A stretch of 57,213 nucleotides of DNA, taken from positions 1 through 57,213 of the forward strand of contig JANXYM010000095.1 of the NCBI GenBank assembly GCA_025350045.1, given 5' to 3'. Shown here piece after piece: positions 35,180-44,144 of the stretch. This DNA comes from Methanomicrobiales archaeon (lineage in GTDB: Archaea; Halobacteriota; Methanomicrobia; Methanomicrobiales; Methanospirillaceae). The translations under genes and the position numbers were made by a program. Positions within the stretch are counted from its first letter, which is position 1. Each line of letters begins with the position of its first letter. The notes beneath the pieces are model-generated. The model had not been told where the DNA came from. It worked only from the letters and a program-made list of their open reading frames with translations, and did not search any database.

Positions 35180-36036
35180 TTTCCACCTCCTTTTAAGACA
35201 TACCATTTTAATATACCGGCATTGGTGAGCCAGGTGTTCAGAATATCAAAAACCAGTCCGATAAGGAGTACAGCAGATATCTCCATAAGGATCTGAACCG
35301 AGCCAAACCATGAAACGATAAACAGCGCTGCTGTTGCAGCGAGTGTTGTTGAGGTCATGATGATACCCGTCTTGAAGGCACCCGTCAGCTTATCGTTGAG
35401 TTTTCCCTGTCGCTTCAGAACACGGTTCGTGAGCAGGATATCACTGTCTACCGAGTAACCAATCAGCATGAGCAGGGCAGCAACAGTCCCCAGTGACAGA
35501 GGAATCCCGACAATATTCATGGTCGCTGCTGTCATCACCATATCAGCAAATGCTGAAAGAACTACTGCACCTGCAGGAACAAAGGTCCGGAAGGAAATGA
35601 AGATCACAATCGCCATGCCGATGAAGGAAAAGATCAATGCAATAACTGCCTGGTATTGCAGGGTTTTACCAAATGATTCGCCAATCTGGTCGATCTTTGC
35701 ATCCGGGTATTTTTGTGTGATCAGGGTAGTAAGTGACCGGAATTTTGCATCATCCATTGAACTGAATTTCAAAAATTTCCCGTTGTTTACTCCCTCGCTG
35801 ATATCGATAAGTGGATAATCCGTAAATGTAGCTTTGATCTGAGCAGGAGTATCCGAAGTAATTACTGTGACCGCAGTCCCGCCGGAAAAATCAATGCCCG
35901 GGGTAAGCGGCATTCCTGTGTTTATCGTAGTAAAAGCCAGCAGTACTATCGAAATTACCAGAAGTACGAGCGGGATTATCACCAGTTGCTGCGGTGAATA
36001 TTTTTCAATATCATATTTGATCAATCCCATGCCCAT
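35176..36036 (-). CDS. secF: Preprotein translocase subunit SecF
   Basis: The SecF half of the SecDF export motor. The 286-residue protein has an N-terminal membrane helix, the extracellular segment with GIDFSGGTAVTVI (SecF signature) and five C-terminal transmembrane helices with GYSVDSDILLTNRVLK. Two close ATGs, 36036 and 36030, are both possible starts. It is co-transcribed and coupled to secD. The region upstream is shared with the divergent DUF2551 gene. Confidence 0.92.
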   Translation of the reverse strand: MGMGLIKYDIEKYSPQQLVIIPLVLLVISIVLLAFTTINTGMPLTPGIDFSGGTAVTVITSDTPAQIKATFTDYPLIDISEGVNNGKFLKFSSMDDAKFRSLTTLITQKYPDAKIDQIGESFGKTLQYQAVIALIFSFIGMAIVIFISFRTFVPAGAVVLSAFADMVMTAATMNIVGIPLSLGTVAALLMLIGYSVDSDILLTNRVLKRQGKLNDKLTGAFKTGIIMTSTTLAATAALFIVSWFGSVQILMEISAVLLIGLVFDILNTWLTNAGILKWYVLKGGGK

Positions 36037-36210
36037 ACCATCTGTTAATCTACGATTAAATAGTTACCAAATTTTCTCTTGGACGTATTTGAATCCTATT
36101 GTTTTTGTGATAAATTGCGAGTAGTTTTTTTTATTTCGCAGAAAAAAATTGTTCCTTTTAAAAATGGCCCGATTTTCGTTCGGGGATTTTAAAACGCGCA
36201 AAATCAATAA

Positions 36211-36219
36211 TTATATATA
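36211..36219 (+). promoter_or_regulatory. TATA box of the DUF2551 gene
   Basis: TTATATATA centred about 28 nt upstream of ATG 36243 is at the classic archaeal spacing. No ribosome-binding sequence lies before that ATG, so the transcript may be leaderless. Confidence 0.6.
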
Positions 36220-36242
36220 CATAGACTTGAGACACTAAAAGT

Positions 36243-36554
36243 ATGAGATCTCCTTCAGAGATCAAGAGAGTCATTGAAGGGCGCCTGCGATCCTACCTTT
36301 CCCGGGACAGGACCGGAATCCGGCGTGAAGTACTCAGGCTCTTTGTAAAGACCAAATCAATCACCATTGCAGAAATAGTTGCAGAACTGCAAAAGCAGTT
36401 TGTAGTAACATTCCATGCAATTGCATCCATGGTTGGAATCATTGCTTCCCGGATCGGTATACTCCATGCAATCCGAAATGCAGATGGAGTGAACAGCTAT
36501 GAGCTCAAGGAAAAATACTATGATGTCGTGATCAGGATCGTCGGCGTCTGCTGA
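36243..36554 (+). CDS. DUF2551 family protein
   Basis: A 103-residue protein of the DUF2551 family, found in methanogens. It is mostly helical with a winged-helix-like layout: SPSEIKRVIEGRLRSYL, then GIRREVLRLFVKTKSITIAEIVAEL, then a second helical half and a strand-rich end. The layout suggests a small DNA-binding regulator but no function is proven. It may lead an operon with the next gene and archease. Confidence 0.7.
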   Translation: MRSPSEIKRVIEGRLRSYLSRDRTGIRREVLRLFVKTKSITIAEIVAELQKQFVVTFHAIASMVGIIASRIGILHAIRNADGVNSYELKEKYYDVVIRIVGVC

Positions 36555-36608
36555 TGGTATCCTGATCCATAACCGTTTTTACCCCAGACTTCCTATATTA
36601 AGAGCATC

Positions 36609-36896
36609 ATGCATACTCATTCCCATGACCCCGCCGGGTTAAGCGAGGTTACTATTCTTCCTGAAGTTATCGATTTTATCAATAAGCGGAACTGTGATTT
36701 TCGTATCAGTACATCCTGTGGGGGTCCCATTCTCCTGCCAATTCAGGTAAAACCTCCGAAAAAATCCGACCTTCTTTTAAAAGCGGGAGATCATACCATC
36801 TATATTTCCATTCACCAGGCCCGTTTCCTGCACACTATCCATATGGAGATGATCCCGTTCTTTGATGACAACGATCTGATCAGGCATGACCGCTGA
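36609..36896 (+). CDS. Small uncharacterised protein upstream of archease
   Basis: A 95-residue protein without a recognised family. Notable parts are a His-rich N-terminus (MHTHSHDP), a central STSCGGPILLPIQVKPP stretch and a beta-rich end (HTIYISIHQARFLHTIHMEMIPFF). Its TGA overlaps the archease ATG (TGATG), so translation is coupled. That coupling and the codon pattern argue for a real gene. A role connected to RNA ligation is only a guess from position. Confidence 0.65.
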   Translation: MHTHSHDPAGLSEVTILPEVIDFINKRNCDFRISTSCGGPILLPIQVKPPKKSDLLLKAGDHTIYISIHQARFLHTIHMEMIPFFDDNDLIRHDR

Positions 36897-37303
36897 TGAG
36901 TTTTGAAGAGCTATCTCACACGGCTGATGTAAAAATCCGGGCACGGGCAGAGACGCTTGAAGCTCTTTTTACTGATGCTTTCCTTGCGCTTATGCAGGTC
37001 GTGTATGGAACAGATCGCTGCGATGGTATAATAAAAGAGATCAGGATCGAGTCTGACAATATCGAATCACTCTTATGCGATTTCCTTTCAGAAGTACTTT
37101 TTATTTCTGAAGTGGAGGGACTGGTTTTTTCGCGGGCAGGGATAGCGATAGAAAACCTGCACCTGACCGCAGTTCTTCACGGGGAATTTTTTGATCCTCT
37201 GCGGCACTCATCAGGAACTGAAGTGAAAGGAATCTCCTATTCAGGTCTCATCATCCATAAGGATGCGAACGGATATATGCTGGATATCTTATTTGATGTA
37301 TGA
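36896..37303 (+). CDS. Archease, activator of RtcB RNA ligase
   Basis: A 135-residue archease. It starts MSFEELSHTADVKIRARAETLEALF and ends GISYSGLIIHKDANGYMLDILFDV, both characteristic. The Asp residues in HTADV and the C-terminal DILFDV region bind metal. Archease speeds RtcB guanylylation and turnover in tRNA splicing and RNA repair. The target gene rtcB follows 84 bp downstream. Confidence 0.92.
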   Translation: MSFEELSHTADVKIRARAETLEALFTDAFLALMQVVYGTDRCDGIIKEIRIESDNIESLLCDFLSEVLFISEVEGLVFSRAGIAIENLHLTAVLHGEFFDPLRHSSGTEVKGISYSGLIIHKDANGYMLDILFDV

Positions 37304-37387
37304 GGATGGTCAAAAAATGGGATATGGCCATGCAGAGAACAGAAATTGGATCTTTAATTTTCATGGGGCCGACGATGAGGATGAACG

Positions 37388-38821
37388 ATGATTGATAGTG
37401 TGCGACAGACCGGGGTGAATGAATGGGAAGTACCGGTAGGATATGTCCCTGGTATGAGAGTTCCGGGAAAATTTTTTCTGTCTGAATCATTAGGGATCAG
37501 CCTGGAGTCCGGCGCAATCGAGCAACTGGCAAACGTAGCCACCCTGCCCGGTATCATCCGGCATTCTCTTGCTATGCCGGACATTCACTGGGGCTATGGA
37601 TTTCCCATCGGCGGGGTTGCGGCATTCTCCCTCGATGAGGGGGTAATATCTCCCGGGGGCGTAGGATTCGATATCAACTGCGGTGTCCGGTTGCTCACCA
37701 CACCGCTTGCACAGAAAGATATCTCCGGGCGCCGCGACCTGATCGAGGAACTCTTCAGGGCGGTACCTACCGGGGTCGGAGGCAAGAGTACGCTCAGGAT
37801 ATCTCCCCCGGATCTCGAACGAATGATGATCAAAGGGGCAAGCTGGGCGGTGGATGCAGGGTATGGCGTGAAACGCGATCTCATCCGCTGTGAGGATAGC
37901 GGGTACATGAAACAAGCTGACTGCCATGCTGTATCATCAAAAGCAAAACAGCGGGGTGTCCCGCAAGGGGGAACCTTAGGATCCGGCAATCATTTTCTCG
38001 AAATGCAGGTTGTAACCGAGATCTTCGATCCCGAGGCGGCGCAGGCATTCGGGCTCCATTTGGGTCAGATCTGCTGCATGATTCACTGCGGATCCCGGGG
38101 GCTCGGCCACCAGGTCTGCACCGATCATCTCAAACTTCTCGAAAGTGCTACAAAAAAATATCATATTGTTATTCCGGACCGGCAACTTGCCTGTGCCCCC
38201 ATCACATCCGTGGAAGGTAAGGATTATTTCGGTGCAATGGCCTCTTCAGCAAATTATGCATGGGCAAACCGGCAGCTCATCACCCACACCGTGCGACAGG
38301 TGCTTGCAAAGATGTTCCGGATCGAGTACGAGGATATGCCGCTGGTCTATGACGTGGCGCACAATGTCGCAAAGATCGAAGAGCACGAAGTCGATGGGAA
38401 GCGCATGAATGTCTGCGTGCACCGCAAAGGAGCCACCCGCGCTTTTGGCCCGGATACCGATGAACTTCCTTTGGATCTCAAAAAAATCGGACAACCGGTC
38501 ATCATTCCCGGCAGCATGGGCACGTCATCCTTTGTCCTGCGCGGAACGAAAACTGCCATGGAAAAGACGTTTGGCAGCACATGTCACGGTGCAGGTCGCA
38601 TCATGAGCCGCACGCAGGCGAAGAAAAGCCTGAGCGGAAAAGAGATCACCGCAAATCTCCTGAAGGCGGGTATCATCGTGCGGGCACACAGTGAGAATGC
38701 GATCGCTGATGAGGCACCGGAAGTGTACAAATCCAGTGATGAAGTGGTGAACGTTGTGCACGAGGCAGGAATCTCCCGGCTGGTGGCGCGTCTATCCCCG
38801 TTAGGAGTGATCAAGGGATGA
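37388..38821 (+). CDS. rtcB: RNA-splicing ligase RtcB
   Basis: Joins 2',3'-cyclic-phosphate and 5'-OH RNA ends with GTP and Mn2+, as in tRNA exon ligation. The 477-residue protein has GGVGFDINCGVRLL, KQRGVPQGGTLGSGNHF, HCGSRGLGHQV, SSANYAWANRQ, VYDVAHNVAK and GSMGTSSFVLRGTK. The guanylylated histidine lies in TCHGAGRIMSR. No intein is present. The stop overlaps the next gene by ATGA. Confidence 0.95.
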   Translation: MIDSVRQTGVNEWEVPVGYVPGMRVPGKFFLSESLGISLESGAIEQLANVATLPGIIRHSLAMPDIHWGYGFPIGGVAAFSLDEGVISPGGVGFDINCGVRLLTTPLAQKDISGRRDLIEELFRAVPTGVGGKSTLRISPPDLERMMIKGASWAVDAGYGVKRDLIRCEDSGYMKQADCHAVSSKAKQRGVPQGGTLGSGNHFLEMQVVTEIFDPEAAQAFGLHLGQICCMIHCGSRGLGHQVCTDHLKLLESATKKYHIVIPDRQLACAPITSVEGKDYFGAMASSANYAWANRQLITHTVRQVLAKMFRIEYEDMPLVYDVAHNVAKIEEHEVDGKRMNVCVHRKGATRAFGPDTDELPLDLKKIGQPVIIPGSMGTSSFVLRGTKTAMEKTFGSTCHGAGRIMSRTQAKKSLSGKEITANLLKAGIIVRAHSENAIADEAPEVYKSSDEVVNVVHEAGISRLVARLSPLGVIKG

Positions 38822-39393
38822 GTTGCCGGGCCGGGTTCGTGTGGGGTACCTCCCAGCATTTCAACCGTTTCATCGAGGATTGCGGAATCACCTGCGAACT
38901 CGTCACTCCTCACATGCTTGCTTCACCTTTCTACCGGGGTACATTCAACTGCCTGATCATCCCTACGGGTTTTGCAAATCCCCTCTATTCCAATCTTCTT
39001 CCTGCACTAAGGGCCTCATCCCCGCGTATAAAAAAATTTGTCGAGAATGGGGGGAACCTTCTGGTTTATGGCGCAGCCACTGAAAAACAGGATGTGTACG
39101 ACTGGCTTCCATTCGCGGTAACCTACCGGCATGACTGCCACCCGCGAAGGATTGACTGTGTCCCCTCTTCTGCTGCGGGAACCCTTATCGATGATTATGA
39201 TCCCCTCTGTATCGAGTGCGATGGTTCATTTGTATTCCACGAGGGATGCAGTGTTGGCAGGGCAGAGGATTCGGATGTTATTATTGAGAAGCTGGTGGGA
39301 AAGGGAAAAATTGTGGTTACGAGTGTACATGAATACCCCTCCCGGCAGTTTTTACAATCGTTCTGCAATGAAGGATTGCCGACACTGTTCTGA
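38818..39393 (+). CDS. Uncharacterised protein coupled to rtcB, GATase-like fold suspected
   Basis: A 191-residue protein that I could not place in a named family. Segments such as FNCLIIPTGFANP, KKFVENGGNLLVYGAA and KIVVTSVHEYPSRQF recall class I glutamine-amidotransferase-like or BPL_N-type flavodoxin folds. The catalytic Cys-His pair of an active amidotransferase is not evident. ATG 38818 overlaps the rtcB stop, so it is translated with rtcB. A role in RNA repair is possible but unproven. Confidence 0.6.
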   Translation: MSCRAGFVWGTSQHFNRFIEDCGITCELVTPHMLASPFYRGTFNCLIIPTGFANPLYSNLLPALRASSPRIKKFVENGGNLLVYGAATEKQDVYDWLPFAVTYRHDCHPRRIDCVPSSAAGTLIDDYDPLCIECDGSFVFHEGCSVGRAEDSDVIIEKLVGKGKIVVTSVHEYPSRQFLQSFCNEGLPTLF

Positions 39394-39410
39394 TACGATT
39401 GCACATATTG

Positions 39411-39419
39411 TTTTTTTTT
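39411..39419 (+). terminator. Poly-T terminator of the rtcB operon
   Basis: Nine Ts start 17 bases after the stop of the last rtcB-operon gene and are followed by a 6-bp hairpin at 39432-39456. Confidence 0.5.
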
Positions 39420-39817
39420 AGGATTCCATGTGGCTCCTGTCGCGTTTCAAGGAGCCTAATTTACGAATATGTGAAAGAGAAGGGTAAATCGTGCCTGTTC
39501 ATCCGAACTGTGACGTGGATATTGGATGAATGAAGGAATATTTATTGCTTCCTGAGCGATGCCAAACAGGGAGCGCAATCGTTTTCATTATGGAGACATC
39601 TTGCATGATACGGCAGAACCATTATTCCCGGTCTCTGCTTCTGTAAATCCCTGCAATCTTTGCGAAACTCTCACATAATAGCATAATTGGAGCAATCTGG
39701 AGAGCTTTATTTGGGTAACGCCCGCATCATTATATTACACTGACATCAATTTCAACAAAAGACAGAAAATATATCAGAAGCTGATGTAAACATTGCCTAC
39801 AATGAAGATAATTATTG

Positions 39818-39874
39818 TGCAATTTACAAAAAAAGATACGGTTCAAATTACAATATTGGGTAATGTAAATTGCA
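39818..39874. promoter_or_regulatory. 11-bp inverted repeat upstream of the giant glycosyltransferase
   Basis: TGCAATTTACA at 39818-39828 is matched by TGTAAATTGCA at 39864-39874, about 45 bp before ATG 39920. It may be an operator pair. It shares the TGTAAAT core with the repeat at 21227-21239, which could be coincidence in AT-rich sequence. Confidence 0.45.
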
Positions 39875-39919
39875 AAAGACTACTTTATTGATTTGAGGAT
39901 TATCAGAAGTGTTGTCTCT

Positions 39920-42900
39920 ATGGAGCCCAAGCACATTGTTTTTAAGGAAAATACACAAGAATGGGAAAATGACAATCCACATCCAACCACTTATCAAGAT
40001 TCATCTGAGACTCTTGAATACTATAAGCGAATGACTGTGCATCCTTCCGGTATTTCGAAGGATAAAATCCCGCAAAAAGCAGAATTAACCCAAACCGATG
40101 CCGCTCTTGAGGCATTTTATTCCGAGCGATATGCAGATGTGGATGTTGCCGGGTTTTTAGAGAACGAGAGAAAAGAGCGCCTTTTTGGCTTATGCAATAT
40201 GGTGAAGCCCGGGGAATCTTTCCTAGATATTGGTTGTGCCAATGGAGGTCACATGAATGTTCTTTATCAGCGGGGCATCCACGGTATTGGTCTTGATCTT
40301 GCAATAACCAACATCCTTCGCGGACGAGAAAAATATCCTCATCTCAAATTCATTCATGGTTTCGCAGAAGAGATTTCCTTTTCAGATAACTTTTTTGATG
40401 TGGTCCTATTAGGAGATGTAATTGAACATTTCAGAGATCCCAAAGAAGTACTTTCCGAGTGCCTTCGGGTTGCACGAAAAGGTGTCATTATTTGTGTGCC
40501 GATAAAAGAAGAGATCACAGAAGAACACATCAATCCGTTTAATGTGGACAGCATACATTCACTTTTGGATATATTTAATCTGAAAGAGATATTTTACAAC
40601 TCCCGAGGGGAGGAAATTTCGAAAGAAATGGCTATTTCCGATTTAAGTGAATTCCCCTGGCTTTTGATACGTGCTGAAAAGAGCGAGAATTTCGATACCG
40701 AAATCAAAAAATACCGGGGGGTTTACTCCTCAAAAATTGAGGGTCGTAGAAAAACGGAACTACTTGATAATGATCAGTGGAAACGGGGAGATTTCCATTC
40801 CCGAGATCCCACCGAGATTGCACGGTTCAACCTTATCTCCCATTTAGTGGAAGGAAACCGAGTGCTCGAAATTGGTTCTGGTAATGGGGACAGTACATTA
40901 GCATTGCAAAAAACGGGTTGTGTGGTTATTGGGGTTGATATCAGTGAGGTGGGTATACGGGATGCATACCAGTATTCCAAGACTCATGACTCATACGATA
41001 TATCATCATTTTGCCTAATGGATGCTACAGCACTTGCATTTGCGGATAATACTTTTGATACGGTAGTTATTCCCGAAGTTATCGAACACGTAATGAGTTC
41101 CCTGAAGATATTTCAGGAAGCTATCCGTGTTGTGCGGAACGGCGGGAGGATTATTTTTTCGGTCCCGGATGGATTACTGGTTCCCTGGAACGGGCATTTA
41201 CGGATCTTTTTCAAAGATACATTAATGTCAGAATTATCTCAGTATTCTGACGTGATATCCTGGCATGATCTTCCCTTTAAAAAATGGATTATCGGGAGTT
41301 TTTTTGTTAAGAAAGAACATCCGAGATCGATATCAGGTCCAGCTATCGATATCCTGATGCCTAGTTATAACGGAAGAATGACAATTGAGCGGGCAATCCG
41401 GTCGGTAATTGATCAGACCTACAAAAACTGGAATTTAATTATTATTAATGACGGTGGGGAAGAACTCAGGGACATTATTGAGAAATTTCATGATCCACGG
41501 ATTAAATATCTGGCCAGCGAGCACAAAGGTAAGTCTCATGCGTTGAATATCGGGCTACAGAATTCCGATGAAAAATATATCTCTTACCTCGATGATGATG
41601 ATATTTTATACCCGATTCATCTGGAAGAATTAATCAAAGGTATATTAAAAGAGAATGCGGAATTTGTGTACACCGATTGGTACGAGGTTTCCTATGATGA
41701 TAAAAATCGAGAATTTCGGCGTGAAATTGAATTCCGGCAGGATGTCACACCGGATATGCTCATCACTCAGAATTATATTAACCACAAATGCATTCTGCAT
41801 TCCCGTAAACTGCTAAACGAGATCGGTTTGTATGATGAAGATCTATCAGTTCTCATCGATTGGGACATAATTCGCAGGATGTCATTTAAGGCTAAACCTG
41901 TTCATATCTGGTCTTTAACAAGTGAGCGGATCCGGTATTACGATAATAATACTCTGACAAACCGGATCACCGGGTTGTGGACCCGTGATAAAAATAAGGC
42001 TATGAAATCCGTGATGAAAATTGTTCACAAGACCGATACCCTTGGTGCTACGGCAGAGGATCTGAATCGCGCTTTGAAGAGAGCAATGGTGGTTGTATCC
42101 TACTATAACTATCCCCTAATACAGGGATTGAATGAAAATAACAAGATATTGAACGAATCGATTGTAACTAAAGACGATCAAATTTTAGAATTAAAGGGCA
42201 TCTCCCAGTCATTACAGCAGGAGAATGAAGCCCTCCGGAGAAGTATCACGCATAAGGTCACAACAAAATTACACCGGATTGTGGTTGAACGATTATTCCC
42301 TCCAGCTACCGAACGGCGCCGGTTTTACGATCTCGGGCTTGATGGAGGACGGATCCTGATCAACGAAGGAGGGAGCAAATTTTGGGAGCGTGTTCACGAG
42401 AAGATCTCTCTCGGCTGGGAGATAGATCCAATTAACAATTACCAGTTGTGGATTAAGAAAAATGAGTCTGAATATCGTCATAGTAATACCATCAAAAAAG
42501 AGGTCAAGTTATTACGGCATTTGCCAAAAATCAGTATCGTCGTTCCTGTCTGGGATGTTGATATAAAATGGCTAAAACTCATGATCAAATCAGTTCTCAG
42601 CCAGGTTTATGAAAACTGGGAACTATGCATCGTTGATGCAGATTCCAAAAACACATCTATCAAGGAAATTCTTACCCATTACCAGAATAAAGATCCCCGC
42701 ATCAAAGTAAAATTTCTGAATGAAAATCTCGGGATCTCCGGCAATACCAATGAAGCCATGGATATGGTAACCGGAGATTTTGTTGGATTTCTTGATCATG
42801 ATGATGAACTGGCACCGTTCGCACTCTATGAGGTAGTAAAATATATCAATAATCATCCCGGGGTTAAACTGGTCTATTCTGATGAAGATAAAATCACTAA

Positions 42901-44134
42901 TACGGGTATTCGTTTGGATCCATTTTTTAAACCAGACTGGGCTCCTGATCACTTCCTTTCACAAAATTATCTCTGTCATTTTTGTGTGATAGAAAAAGAG
43001 ATATTAACCAAAACGGGGAAACTCCGCAAAGAATTCGATGGTTCGCAGGATTATGACTTATTATTGCGATTAACAGAGATTCTTGATAATAAGGATATCG
43101 GACATATACGGAGAATTCTCTATCACTGGCGAGTTGTCCCAACTTCGACGAGCAATTCAATCAATGCAAAACCCTATGTTATTGCCAACTCAAAAAAAGC
43201 AATTAAAGAGTCATTAATCCGGCGAACGATAGCAGCAGAAGTTTGTGAGGGGATCCTTCCGGACACCTACCGGGTGAAATATTTGATACGGGGCAAACCT
43301 CTCGTCTCTATTATCATTCCTACAAAAGACAATCCCGATGATCTGCACAAATGTATCCAATCCATCCTGAACAAAACAACGTACGACAACTATGAGATCA
43401 TCATTGTTAATAATGACAGCAAGAGGACTGAAACCTACCGGTTATTTGATGACTTGAAGAGAGATAGCAGGATCAAAATTATTGATTACCCGGAGAAGTT
43501 CAATTTTTCCCTTATTAACAATTTTGCTGTTGGCCATACACGCGGTGAATTTATCGTTTTTTTGAATAATGATACGGAGGTTATTGCTGATGAATGGTTA
43601 ACCGCGATGCTTGAGCATGCACAACGAAAAGAGGTAGGAGCTGTTGGTGCTAAACTTATCTATCCTGATAACACCATCCAGCATGCTGGAGTTATCCTTG
43701 GGATTGGATCAAGGAAATCAGCGGTTGCCGGGCATCCTCATAAGTATTTTAATACCGATTCTCCTGGCTATTTTTCAAGTCTTAATATTATAAGGAACTT
43801 TTCGGCTGTAACTGCAGCATGCATGATGATGAGGAAGGATATTTTTCTTGAAGTTGGCGGGTTTGATAAAAATCTGAAAATTGCATTCAATGATGTCGAA
43901 TTGTGCATAAAGGTTCGAAATGCGGGATATTTTATAGTGTATACTCCTTTTGCTCTGTTATATCATTATGAATCCAAAAGCAGGGGATATGAAGACACCC
44001 CGGAAAAGAATAAACGGTTCAATTCAGAAATCAAGTATATCCGAACCAAGTGGGGGAATGTGATCGACAGGGGCGATCCATTTTACAATAGCAATCTGAC
44101 ACTTTTAAAAGAAGATTTTTCATTGAATACTTAG
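39920..44134 (+). CDS. Giant glycan-synthesis protein: two methyltransferase and three GT2 domains
   Basis: A 1404-residue multi-domain protein. It has a SAM methyltransferase at about 95-235 (FLDIGCANGG), a second at 290-450 (VLEIGSGNGDSTLAL), and a GT2 at 470-690 (ILMPSYNGRMTIERAI and SYLDDDDIL). A short coiled coil lies near 745-790 (SQSLQQENEALRRS). A second GT2 follows at 868-1090 (SIVVPVWDVD, LDHDDELAPFAL) and a third at 1125-1395 (VSIIIPTKDNPDD, LNNDTEVI). No transmembrane helix is seen. It probably builds and methylates a repeat-unit glycan at the inner membrane face. ATG 39920 is taken as start; a TTG at 39893 is also open. Codon and base composition are more AT-rich than in flanking housekeeping genes, which suggests transfer. 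Confidence 0.85.
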   Translation: MEPKHIVFKENTQEWENDNPHPTTYQDSSETLEYYKRMTVHPSGISKDKIPQKAELTQTDAALEAFYSERYADVDVAGFLENERKERLFGLCNMVKPGESFLDIGCANGGHMNVLYQRGIHGIGLDLAITNILRGREKYPHLKFIHGFAEEISFSDNFFDVVLLGDVIEHFRDPKEVLSECLRVARKGVIICVPIKEEITEEHINPFNVDSIHSLLDIFNLKEIFYNSRGEEISKEMAISDLSEFPWLLIRAEKSENFDTEIKKYRGVYSSKIEGRRKTELLDNDQWKRGDFHSRDPTEIARFNLISHLVEGNRVLEIGSGNGDSTLALQKTGCVVIGVDISEVGIRDAYQYSKTHDSYDISSFCLMDATALAFADNTFDTVVIPEVIEHVMSSLKIFQEAIRVVRNGGRIIFSVPDGLLVPWNGHLRIFFKDTLMSELSQYSDVISWHDLPFKKWIIGSFFVKKEHPRSISGPAIDILMPSYNGRMTIERAIRSVIDQTYKNWNLIIINDGGEELRDIIEKFHDPRIKYLASEHKGKSHALNIGLQNSDEKYISYLDDDDILYPIHLEELIKGILKENAEFVYTDWYEVSYDDKNREFRREIEFRQDVTPDMLITQNYINHKCILHSRKLLNEIGLYDEDLSVLIDWDIIRRMSFKAKPVHIWSLTSERIRYYDNNTLTNRITGLWTRDKNKAMKSVMKIVHKTDTLGATAEDLNRALKRAMVVVSYYNYPLIQGLNENNKILNESIVTKDDQILELKGISQSLQQENEALRRSITHKVTTKLHRIVVERLFPPATERRRFYDLGLDGGRILINEGGSKFWERVHEKISLGWEIDPINNYQLWIKKNESEYRHSNTIKKEVKLLRHLPKISIVVPVWDVDIKWLKLMIKSVLSQVYENWELCIVDADSKNTSIKEILTHYQNKDPRIKVKFLNENLGISGNTNEAMDMVTGDFVGFLDHDDELAPFALYEVVKYINNHPGVKLVYSDEDKITNTGIRLDPFFKPDWAPDHFLSQNYLCHFCVIEKEILTKTGKLRKEFDGSQDYDLLLRLTEILDNKDIGHIRRILYHWRVVPTSTSNSINAKPYVIANSKKAIKESLIRRTIAAEVCEGILPDTYRVKYLIRGKPLVSIIIPTKDNPDDLHKCIQSILNKTTYDNYEIIIVNNDSKRTETYRLFDDLKRDSRIKIIDYPEKFNFSLINNFAVGHTRGEFIVFLNNDTEVIADEWLTAMLEHAQRKEVGAVGAKLIYPDNTIQHAGVILGIGSRKSAVAGHPHKYFNTDSPGYFSSLNIIRNFSAVTAACMMMRKDIFLEVGGFDKNLKIAFNDVELCIKVRNAGYFIVYTPFALLYHYESKSRGYEDTPEKNKRFNSEIKYIRTKWGNVIDRGDPFYNSNLTLLKEDFSLNT

Positions 44135-44144
44135 GTTTGAACGT

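Larger units (their letters stand above)
39394..39919. other. Intergenic region before the glycan island
   Basis: No gene is supported in these 526 bases. A T-run at 39411-39419 and a hairpin GGCTCC...GGAGCC (39432-39456) probably end the rtcB operon. Base composition turns AT-rich from here. An 11-bp inverted repeat (39818-39874) lies close to the start of the large glycosyltransferase gene, as expected for its control region. Confidence 0.5.
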
